DNA of 59,622 nucleotides from Verrucomicrobiota bacterium (lineage in GTDB: Bacteria; Verrucomicrobiota; Verrucomicrobiia; Limisphaerales; SIBE01), in contig JAIPJX010000011.1 of assembly GCA_021733945.1 (NCBI GenBank), positions 1 through 59,622 of the forward strand, written 5' to 3'. Positions 29,401 to 34,815 of the stretch are shown here, one piece after another; position 1 is the stretch's first letter, and each line of letters begins with the position of its first letter. Made by a program: the position numbers and the translations under genes. The notes under the pieces were generated by a model. It saw only the letters and a list, made by a program, of their open reading frames with translations. It was not told the DNA's origin and searched no databases.

Positions 29401-30393
29401 ATCGAGCCGGCTCGCCTGCACGGTGACGCCCGGGGAAACCTGGAAATTCGCAACGTTCCCGCCCGTGACCGGATCGATCGGTTCGGAGAAAAGAACCCGG
29501 ATGGAGTTCGGTCCGCGTGATTCCGCTCCAATCAAGACCGGAGCGGTAACATCCGGAATCACGGTCAGGGTTGCCTCGGTGGACAGTGTGTCCCCGTAGC
29601 TGTTGCTGAGGAAAACCGAATAACGGGCACCGGAATCGCGCAGTTGGGCCGGACCCATTTCGAGTGTCGCACCGTTGGCCCCCGGCAGGTTGACTCCGTT
29701 TTGCCGCCATTGATAATCCGCCGGGCTGAGAGGATCGAGCACTACGTCGAACTCACCGGAGCCTCCTTCGGTAAGCCTCAGATTGCGGGGTTGGCGCACG
29801 ATCTCGGGTGCCTTGAACCCCACTCCCCATGGCAGGAGATGCTCCGCCGGAATCGGCGTTTCGTCCACGCCATCCGGGCGCAGCCAGCGGACGGCCAGGT
29901 TGTCGCCACCTCCGGCTTCCTTCATCAGGGCCTCGACATAATACGCCCGCCCGGCTTCCAGAGCGATGGCTGACGATTTCTGCCCTGCCTCACGGGTCCA
30001 TTCCCGCGAATTGGTCCAGCCCGTTACCTCGGCAATCTTTTTCCGGTTAACCGGCGAATCATCGGTACTCAGCCACAGCTGCCCCCCGTCGTCACTCGCA
30101 AACCAGAAGGTGTAGTTTCCCGTCAACGGTGCGATGATATACCCACGCAGCCGCTGTCCATAATTCTCCATGACATCCGTCGGTGCCTCAAAGAAATCGG
30201 TGACATAACCTGTGCTGCTGGGAGAATCCGGGAACCGGGCCGCGCTGGTCAGGTCGGAAACTGCGGTCCCACCGATGCCTTCATAAACCTCGCGCAACAG
30301 CCCGTGGGTCGTTTGAGCACTCAGAGGAGGCGAACTCACCATCCCGATAACGGCAAGCACACCACAAAAAAGGCGTTTGATGGGTCTTTTCAT
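20473..30393 (-). CDS. Giant secreted PA14 / lamin-tail / CotH / Ig-like protein
   Basis: A 3306-residue exported protein. The start at 30393 gives signal peptide MKRPIKRLFCGVLAVIGMVS; an upstream in-frame extension of 81 residues has no such feature. Domains in order: PA14 (about 30-175), Ig-like (175-260), SbsA/Big-like (260-360), a DUF1349/LamG-like sandwich (360-585), lamin-tail domains (LTD) at about 588, 748 and 881, a carbohydrate-binding-like region, a CotH-kinase-like domain (about 1330-1700, with SWDVDFTLGLG near 1606), LTDs at about 1794, 1968 and 2118, four cadherin/He_PIG-like repeats (2268-2650, 'GVFAWTPTEDQGP' type), LTD 7 at 2651, a galactose-binding-like region, LTD 8 at 2994, one more Ig-like repeat and a C-terminal beta tail. 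CotH proteins phosphorylate surface proteins in Bacillus spores; the role here is unknown. Adhesion or polymer binding at the cell surface is an inference. Confidence 0.85.
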   Translation of the reverse strand: MKRPIKRLFCGVLAVIGMVSSPPLSAQTTHGLLREVYEGIGGTAVSDLTSAARFPDSPSSTGYVTDFFEAPTDVMENYGQRLRGYIIAPLTGNYTFWFASDDGGQLWLSTDDSPVNRKKIAEVTGWTNSREWTREAGQKSSAIALEAGRAYYVEALMKEAGGGDNLAVRWLRPDGVDETPIPAEHLLPWGVGFKAPEIVRQPRNLRLTEGGSGEFDVVLDPLSPADYQWRQNGVNLPGANGATLEMGPAQLRDSGARYSVFLSNSYGDTLSTEATLTVIPDVTAPVLIGAESRGPNSIRVLFSEPIDPVTGGNVANFQVSPGVTVQASRLDEDPRQVLLSTSALAFGQDYQVAVTGVTDRAAAANTILPGSRIDFVTLEYTAAGIGEVDVEGRIQRVGPGQFDLVGGGALLAEGSDQFEFAWEERTGNFDVQVRVADVEVTDPYFQAGLMVRESLEADSRFAAIFASSAQVGCLFASRTASGAVPKSESLPGGYPVNYPETWLRLRRSGSILTGFASLDGRTWTQLGSATYSGLASRLRFGMALASASPGTASRASFRDLGDTASTAVADLVRTGEAAGPVVRSSGLVLSEIHYHPRADSSKADLEFVEIYNAGSIYEDFTGFRISGEIDFEFPAGFRLPAGAFVVVAANPAELKTAHGLSDSQVLGPFTGSLPNEGGTIRLRGRADDVLVAVTWQTHAPWPIAADGAGPSLVLHRPSYGPSDPRAWKASSRVGGSPGSVDPQLPSVDVLINELLAHTDEPDLDFVELYHPGSGSIDLSGYILTDDPSTNRFRFPQGTLLAPQGHLVIDQIQLGFRLDASGERVFLLSPDADRVIDAVRFGAQENGVSFGRQPDGSPTFRRLAFVTPGTANATWRQEEIVINELMYNPISHNDDDEYVELHNRSGRTVDLGGWRFTDGIDYRIPEGTLLGSGGYLVVARNAERLRAGHPELTAANSLGNFKGSLSNSGERIALAKPDTIVSTNQFSRIVTNLIYIDVAEVTYVDGGRWGEWADGGGSSLELIDPNADPLRAPNWADSDETEKGRWSSFEFTGRLDNGNNNYPPNQLQITLQGGGEAMVDEVEVIRSGNTQNLVANGGFESGSGTSATGWTFQGNHDGSFIRSSDAAAGSRALHITTQGRGDTGYNRIRTPLASGLSNNSIATIRARVRWVKGWPEVLFRIRGNWMEMPVSMLLPTNLGTPGRPNSRRIENAGPAIFDVTHSPALPQSGQTVLITARISDPDGIASARAIARVDGSGTVLDISLRDDGSGGDALPGDGLFSGQLPGRSSGTLMAFRIEARDSAARAATRLFPSDAPARECLVRWGDPVPAGSFGHYHMWSTATTEANRRRFHSLNNVYNDLTFVYGNDRVIYNAGFKDKGSPFHGGGGDFFVVTPSDDPLLGGTDLALASTGNGGSEPTQLRENTSFWIAREMGVGYLHRRSIRLYRNGSLHRDVTEDAEEPNGDYAERFYSEGEHPDLYKIEDWFEFQDNGTSFNNVDARLQRYTTLNNELKLARYRWSWRKRAVEESANDYSNLLELVETVNTGGSAYVDTVLNSVDVDNWMRTFAFQRICGNWDSYGFNRGKNMYGYKRDGAPWRLFSWDVDFTLGLGASASDSLWGANDPTINRMYDTPAFRRMLWQAYRDAADGPLDPAKADARMDALNAVLRRNGINAQDPRPVKQYLATRRQKILADYARADTGNFAITSGAGADITTSAAQVTLTGSAPLAVRTIAINGIPYPVTWTSFTAWSLSIPLTEAVNRFHLTALDRTGTPLQGLEDAIQVTSTGNRPQARDFVSIHEIQYHADLPGASFMELYNRSTSTAFDLSGVRLDGAGYTFPPGALIQPNAYLVLVANRAGFAAAYGDTVPVFDEFPGNLDNGGERFSLVQPDPTGGTSEILIDEVRFDNHLPWPENADGFGPSLQLIDAAQDNWRVGNWRTTQNNDPNRSTPGRANVTRATLEPFPRLWINEVLAENFGGPVDNQGEREPFIELFNAGSTGVDLSLFHLTDSYTNLARWQFPGGTSIGPGQFLRVWADGEPAESVSGHLHTNFRLTPGSGSVALVRPQLGGSAVVDYLNYRNLLQGRSFGLFPNGNPTGRRVFQFVSPGEANNPAVPDVRVTLNEFLAGNRSTLADPADGDFEDWFELYNSGNETVDLSGYHLTDRLTDPTQFRIPAGTTVSAGGYLLVWADGETGQNQADRADLHVNFRLSTEGEPLALFDPNGMLIDSLTYETQVSDVSFGRYPDGETGSLLQFSLPTPGAPNFLEGGNVPPRVNPIAEVIAPERTPVSFTVTATEMDATQTVRFSLADAPVGASIDPVTGVFAWTPTEDQGPVTHRFTVRATDNGTPARSGSANVVVTVTEVNSHPRLSIPGTLEIDEGSLLSFDAVVADPDLPANQWTFALVGSIPEGAAIDPDSGVFAWSPSEEQGPGLHRITLRVTDNGEPPQSDEQSFEVTVHEANNPPVLSNVQPQTIDEGETFRIQVQALDPDTPPVPVRYSLGLGAPAGMTLDPATGDLEWSTTEDEGPATYVVTVTATETGGLSDTRSFGLTVQEVNQAPTLSAVPDWETVEGAVVAFRASAGDADRPAQKLTFSLADGAPAGAEIDPNTGDFLWSVPLDRGSATDAVTIVVTDSGPGSLAARQTFRIVTRGLFRAVINEIMHQPLAESGRYVELVNPSSTTAQNLSGIELRGLGIVYAFANGTLLEPGGFLCVAENAETFRNVYGPVPKLAGAWSGSLGQEGDLLRLVRPGSGGVPDEALDSVRYEPGPPWPSAAAGQGASLQLIDPLVDNDHPANWSAATTYTGPRDLLQMTGTWKYYQDGPLAAAWRSPGFDDGSWSSGPGLLYVEGSNLPAPKNTALKLGQLTYYFRTRFTLPSLPANATLQLSTIIDDGAVFYLNGQEIHRENIDPGAEIDFTTSTPRVISNAALQGPVSLPGNALISGENVFAVEVHQNNSGSSDIVFGAELRMEGGSVSAFTPGAKNNIQRELPAIADVILNEVYPGPTGPLTDSSGEQEPWIELHNRSPLAAVLTGWTLGNTLTNPGAFRFPEGTSIPADGYLVVIADGESGESSGGEFHTSFRLDPSNGIILLSREQPGGLGVIDYIRYSGGAIGEAKIPNPGNLERLADVTSPSPGVANELTPNRAPMLTAIGNQTLPVGRTLDLTLTGSDPDGPFQTLRFELLNAPDGMMLDHSTGHLLWTPDKAGRFRVTVQLVDDGIPVLGVTRSFTVVVEAATGLAVGLGTTDSGLMISWPTTPGKRYRLEVLDDLGTTDWASVDEYTANTTSLGVPVSKAQEVRFFRVVELP

Positions 30394-30705
30394 CACTCGT
30401 TCAAATACGGATGGATCCTGCCGGTCTGGTAAAATCATGTCTGCCAAATACTCAAAACGACGCAGGTTTCCTGCCAACCTTGTGGAGCACAACTTTTTTC
30501 CAAAGAATCCTCCAGACACCACGGATTGCAACCGCAAAGACACCCGCAAAAAGAACCCAATCGGAACAACGCGCCGACAGCGTCCGTTGGCCGTCCGCTT
30601 TCTGGAATCGCCCGGGCCGACCCCGAACCTCGACATCGAGTCGGGGAAAACTGCTTCTTCGCTTGGTGGACCCCATCAAGGACGATTCATTCCGGATTGG
30701 TGATC
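30394..30705. other. Leader region of giant gene and missing kinase N-lobe
   Basis: Plus-strand homology to protein kinases starts only near 30706. The nucleotides before it, although open in the same frame from 30526, encode no recognisable N-lobe (no glycine-rich loop or VAxK lysine). The minus strand must hold the promoter and leader of the giant gene; I see no convincing -35/-10 pair. No other gene is supported in this stretch. Confidence 0.5.
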
Positions 30706-32220
30706 AGTGCACGGGTGCTGGATGCCGGAGCCACGAGCACGGGACGCCCGTTCTTTGTCATGGAACTGGTCAAGGGAGTGCCCATCACCCGATACTGTGA
30801 GGATCATCACCTGGATAACCGGCAGAAGCTTGAACTGTTTATTTCGGTCTGCAAAGCCATCCAGCATGCCCATCAAAAGGGGATCATCCACCGGGACATC
30901 AAACCTTCGAACATCATGGTCACCCTTCATGACGGAGTGCCCGTGCCCAAGGTGATTGATTTCGGAATTGCAAAAGCCACTCAGCAGGATCTGACTGAAA
31001 AGACGATATTCACCCAGTATTCGCAATTTATTGGAACCCCGGCCTACATGAGCCCCGAGCAGGCGGAAATGAGCGGGCTGGACATCGACACCCGCTCGCA
31101 CATCTACAGCCTGGGTGTGGTCCTGTATGAACTGCTGACCGGTGCCCCTCCCTTCGACTCCAGGGATCTGATGCAGTCCGGAATCGATGAAATGCGCAGG
31201 ATCATTCGGGAAAAGGATCCCGTTCGACCAAGCACCCGTGTATCCGCGCTGCGCAGCGAACGCCTCACGGTTTCCGGCAGGACTCTAGCGATTCAGGCAA
31301 AGCAATCCCAACGGGCCGCTGAACGCGGGCAGACCGAGGATTCTGCCCAGAGGCGATTGGCGGAAGAGAAGCGAAAGGAAGCCCAGGAAGCGCGGGAAAT
31401 CGGCGAAAAAATGCAGCTCGTGGCTTCGCAGAAGAGTCTTGAGTTGGCCAGACGGCTCTACCTCATGAAACTCGCAACAGCAGACAACGCCCTGCTCGAA
31501 AACAATTATCCTCAGGCCCGTCTGATCCTCGATGAATGCGAAGAAAACCAGCGCGGTTGGGAATGGGAGTTCCTCAACAATCGATTGATCAACGCCGTTC
31601 AACAGCTTCGACCGGGGCTGACAGAGGCAACATTCACCGAGGATGAAACCACAATCTTTGCCGTTGATGATAAAAAAATCGTCTCATTCGAGCCGCGTTC
31701 CGGCAACTCCAGGGTTATCCTGGAGGGGCAAACTCAGATCAAACTTATCACCATAGATAAAAAAGGCCGATCGCTCGCATGGCAGCCCAAGGGTGGAGAT
31801 GAACTGGGCATTTGGGATCTCGTACGAAACGAACAGAAGTGGTTCAAAAAAACGGGTCATGCCGGTAGTAATGGAATGGCGTTCTCTCCTGACGGCAACC
31901 AGTTCGCGATCGTTTACCCGGACGGGTGGTTGCTCTGCTTCGAGGTGGAAACCGGTTCTGCGATCTATTCAAAATCGCTCTTTAATGGGATTCTGCAGAA
32001 GCTGGAATTCAGTCCGGATGGACGTTGGATCCTGGTTGGTGGGAACTACGAAGGAAAGAGTTCCCCGGGATTTTTGCTCGAGGCTTCCACCGGGAATATC
32101 GTGGCGAAATTCCCGGACGGCACCGTGGAACCCGCGTTTCACCCGGACGGTGGTTGATCGCTTCGGGCAATGCAATGGAAAAACGAATCAACCTCTGGAC
32201 CTGGGATGGAACCACAGCGG
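30706..32220 (+). pseudogene. Ser/Thr protein kinase-WD40 remnant
   Basis: This matches the C-terminal part of a Hanks-type kinase followed by coiled coil and WD40 repeats, a common PVC-phylum architecture. Visible are [13 protein letters not shown], the catalytic loop [16 protein letters not shown] and [12 protein letters not shown]. Damage is extensive. The whole N-lobe is missing. The conserved Asp of subdomain IX is His (RSHIYSLG instead of RSDIYSLG). The end of the C-lobe and the membrane helix are deleted, so VSALRSERL runs straight into a coiled coil ([20 protein letters not shown]). A frameshift at about 32150 stops the frame at 32157, while the next frame continues the repeat ([20 protein letters not shown]). 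Homology ends at about 32215, where a minus-strand hsdS fragment begins. It is not expected to make an active kinase. Confidence 0.8.
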
Positions 32221-32710
32221 CATTGCCCATTGGTGCTTCGGTCGTGAATAGCACGTCGCCAGCCTTCGGAAATCCGCGGGTCATCCAAGCGTGGTATTCC
32301 TCCTCTGACAGGAACTCCTCAGGAACGAGATTGATTTCTCCCTTCCTCACATTCTTGGCTGTGAGCAGCCGAATCCCACTCGACAACTTTGCGGGGGTCT
32401 TTCCTCTGTAGTCCACAAACAGGACCAAGTCCGCCAACGCACGCCATGACCAAGTCTCCGCAATGTCCCATCGGTCATCGGCGGAGAGCAGAGGTTGGTT
32501 CTCGACATCTGCCCTCCTGTCGCTTTTCGCCGCAGCGCGCCGAGCTTCATCGTTGCGAGCCAGCAAAAGCTCAACGTTCTCGTCGTCTGCGTCCTGCTGA
32601 AGGAGCATCCCCTGAACCGCCAAGCTCAGCACCAGCTCACGCATCTTCGCCACCGCATCGGGCGCGTCGGCGAATTGGTCGAACTTCTTAAAGAAAGTTT
32701 CCGGATTCAT
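32215..32710 (-). pseudogene. hsdS: Type I restriction specificity subunit HsdS, 3'-truncated
   Basis: The start at 32710 reads MNPETFFKKFDQFADAPDAV then KMRELVLSLAVQGML, the standard beginning of one HsdS subfamily. It continues into the first target-recognition domain (LFVDYRGKTPAKLSSGIRLL; FPKAGDVLFTTEAPMGNAA). After about 165 residues, near 32215, the frame runs into the antisense of the WD40 remnant and similarity stops. Normal HsdS is 400-450 residues with two recognition domains, so the second domain and both spacer helices are gone. No hsdR is present in the window. A 183-bp gap separates it from the DUF3800 remnant upstream. Confidence 0.8.
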
Positions 32711-32825
32711 TCGGCGGCAACTCGATTCGCAAAGCAGCACCTGAACGTCGGCTCCGTGCCGTCGAAGGGTAATCTTTTAAGGACGCAGGTGCGCCAATTC
32801 GTTTCTAAAGATTTTCCTTGTTGTC

Positions 32826-32889
32826 GCCTGCTGGCAGGCCAATAGTGTTTCTGGCTCTGCTGCGACCGAAGCCTGACGTTTTGCGTCAG
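32826..32889. repeat. Two small perfect hairpins between DUF3800 and hsdS remnants
   Basis: GCCTGC-TG-GCAGGC (32826-32839) and CTGACG-TTTTG-CGTCAG (32873-32889) are perfect 6-bp inverted repeats within the 183-bp spacer just downstream of the DUF3800 stop. On the minus strand the second could be a transcription-pausing or terminator stem, but no T-run follows. Confidence 0.3.
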
Positions 32890-32893
32890 AGAT

Positions 32894-33401
32894 TTATGTA
32901 GGTTGAGTGGGGCCATTTTTCATTCCTCGTTTCGTCAGTTCTCCTCGGTACTCCATTTCGGACGGGACAAATCTCCAATGCAGATAGGGCGCCTGCCACC
33001 GCTGGGCAGGATCATCTCCCGTGCCAGTGGAAATCCCGATATTGAATTGAGGTCTGAGCTTCCGGATATCCTTCAAGATCGCCTTGTAGAGCTTTTCCTT
33101 GGCGACAGTGCGTTTTCCCCTTCGCTTGGCCCCTTTGGGTATCTCCTTGTGCCGGTCGTTCAACCGAAACGCCATGGCCCCCAACACGACGTCCAAGCAT
33201 TGAGCGAGAACGTGATCGTGCGATCGAATCTCCGCAATATCTTCAGGGTTTATGGTGAGTCCGGCTCGGCGGATGGCGGTGTTGTCCTTTAGTCCCAGAA
33301 TGTAGCCTTTGAACTGCGTGGACCCCTCCATAGAAATTTGAATAGAATCGCCCCTCCGAGTCCGACTCGTCGCAGAAAATGATGTATTCCTTTTCCGACA
33401 T
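32894..33401 (-). pseudogene. DUF3800 protein remnant with internal deletion
   Basis: Two DUF3800 pieces are visible in different frames. From the ATG at 33401 the sequence reads MSEKEYIIFCDESDSEGRFY then SNFYGG, the family N-terminus with the acidic DES motif of the RNase H-like active site. After about 25 residues the frame is lost. Near 33325 a second frame takes up with FKGYILGLKDNTA, then VLAQCLDVVLGAMAFRLNDR and ILKDIRKLRPQFNIGISTGT, the family C-terminus. The middle, normally 100 or more residues, is missing. Its ATG lies 2 bp after the hsdM stop, so hsdM-DUF3800-hsdS was one operon. Association of DUF3800 with restriction loci is known but its biochemical role is not settled. Confidence 0.75.
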
Positions 33402-33403
33402 AT

Positions 33404-34188
33404 TCAGCGATTCAACGCTTCCATCAATTGCGCCTTCAATTCCGCACGCGTCTCGGCGATTTGTGAGAGGAGCTTTTCGTATTCCGGAAGCAGGTGGTCC
33501 ACGTCGCCGGGGCCGGTGTCGGGGTTATGCGGGTTCTTGAGGTCGAGATTGAAGTTGCCGGCCTTGATCGTTTCGATGGGGACGCGCCAGGCCTGCTCGT
33601 TTTCCACGCGGGATTTGAAGCCGTCTTTTTCATTACCCCACCAGGCGCGCTCGGCTTCGAACTCCTCGATGCGGATGGGTTTACCTTTGTTGTAGCTCTT
33701 GGCGCCGGGTGGATAGGGGTGCTCGTAATACCAGACGTGGGTGGTGGGCGCGCCCTTGGTGAAGAAGAGCAGATTGGTGCGGATCCCGGTGTAGGGATTA
33801 AACACGCCGTTGGGAAGGCGGACGATGGTGTGGAGGTTGCACTCGGAGAGGAGTGATTCCTTGATCCGGGTCTTCACGCCTTCGCCAAACAAGGTGCCGT
33901 CGGGCAGCACGAGTCCCGCGCGGCCGCCGGGCTTGAGGATCTTCATGAGGAGCACGAGGAAAAGATCAGCGGTCTCGCGGGTGCGAAACTCAGCGGTAAA
34001 TGTCTCCGAACATGTGGCGGTCGTCGGAGGCGTTGAAATCGATGCCGTTGATCTTGTTGATGACCTGGCGCATCAACGTGCCGTTCTTCATGTAGTTGTC
34101 ATCGCCATCGACACCGGCGTCTTTGCGCATGATGTCCTGGATGGTTTTGATGAGATTGGATCCATGATCTTTATCTGTGTCATCCAGC
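33404..34188 (-). pseudogene. hsdM: Type I DNA methyltransferase HsdM, internally deleted
   Basis: Three HsdM pieces survive. The N-terminus is GSNLIKTIQDIMRKDAGVDG. This is joined directly to NYMKNGTLMRQVINKINGID and HMFGDIY. After a frame change comes EFRTRETADLFLVLLMKILK and the intact C-terminal part (LVLPDGTLFGEGVKTRIKES; IVRLPNGVFNPYTGIRTNLL) down to a stop at 33404. The two gaps remove most of the N-terminal helical domain and the whole SAM-binding and catalytic core, including the NPPF motif. A short inverted-repeat element sits immediately upstream of the presumed start. Catalytic activity is not possible from what remains. Confidence 0.82.
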
Positions 34189-34207
34189 GGGGAAGGTGGC
34201 GCGAAGC

Positions 34208-34347
34208 ACACTGCCATTCGTTTAAGAACTGAAATGGCAGGGCGAAGCGTCCTCGCTGAGCCGCTCAACTCACTTTCGCTCAACCGCTTGTCGGCTCACC
34301 GGGACGGATTCGCCCTACGCTTCGAATCCCTTAAACGAATGGCAGTC
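34208..34347. mobile_element. MITE-like inverted-repeat element, copy 1
   Basis: A 140-bp element with perfect 17-bp terminal inverted repeats: ACTGCCATTCGTTTAAG at 34210-34226 and its exact complement at 34330-34346. It is flanked by an exact 9-bp direct repeat, GCGCGAAGC (34199-34207 and 34348-34356), the mark of a target-site duplication. The interior (GGCGAAGCGTCCTCGCTGAG to CACCGGGACGGATTCGCC) is itself imperfectly palindromic, so the whole element can fold into one hairpin. It has no coding capacity and is homologous to copy 2 at 55460-55582, in opposite orientation. It lies just upstream of the hsdM remnant. A transposase acting in trans is presumed; none is in the window. Confidence 0.85.
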
Positions 34348-34474
34348 GCGCGAAGCGTCCCGCTGGGCATGCCCCAATGTTCCATGCTCGAACCGCAGGG
34401 GTATTTTTTGGTTGGATGGACCCGATCGGGAACGATCAGGAGAAGGCTTCGCTTCAGAACAAAGAGGAGAAAAA

Positions 34475-34561
34475 TGGTGCCGATGGAGGGGGTCGAACCC
34501 ACACATCCTTACGGATACAAGATTTTGAGTCTAGCGCGTCTGCCAATTCCGCCACATCGGC
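34475..34561 (-). tRNA. tRNA-Leu (anticodon CAA)
   Basis: An 87-nt class II tRNA with encoded CCA. Acceptor GCCGATG pairs perfectly with CATCGGC. The D arm is GCG/CGC. Anticodon stem CTAGA/TCTTG encloses loop CTCAAAA, anticodon CAA (reads TTG). A long variable arm (ATCC-GTAA-GGAT) is typical of Leu. The T arm is GTGGG-TTCGACC-CCCTC. Two oddities are visible: a T-T mismatch at 28:42 in the anticodon stem and another at 50:64 in the T stem. It may still be functional, or may be drifting like the restriction remnants beside it. Confidence 0.88.
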
Positions 34562-34815
34562 ACTCTGTCGTTTAATCACAGGCAACTGATCAAACGTAGA
34601 AGACTGCAGAATCCGGATCGCCGAGGCGGCCGGTTTGCAACCTTCTAAAACGAAGTATAGGTGGGACTTCGAAACGCGCAAGCGGTCTTTTTCGATTTCT
34701 CGCATTATCCGTAACGCCCTCCCTGGAAACGCATGATCCGGGCGTTTGCGGGATTCGTCGCCTTCGGCCAAATATGGAACTTGCCATGGTCCCTCGGCCC
34801 TCCCTAGTTTTGATC

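Noticed and set aside
34562-34815. Possible glycine riboswitch upstream of gcvP
   Set aside because: Looked for the paired P1-P3 aptamer core and a following expression platform; no convincing match.
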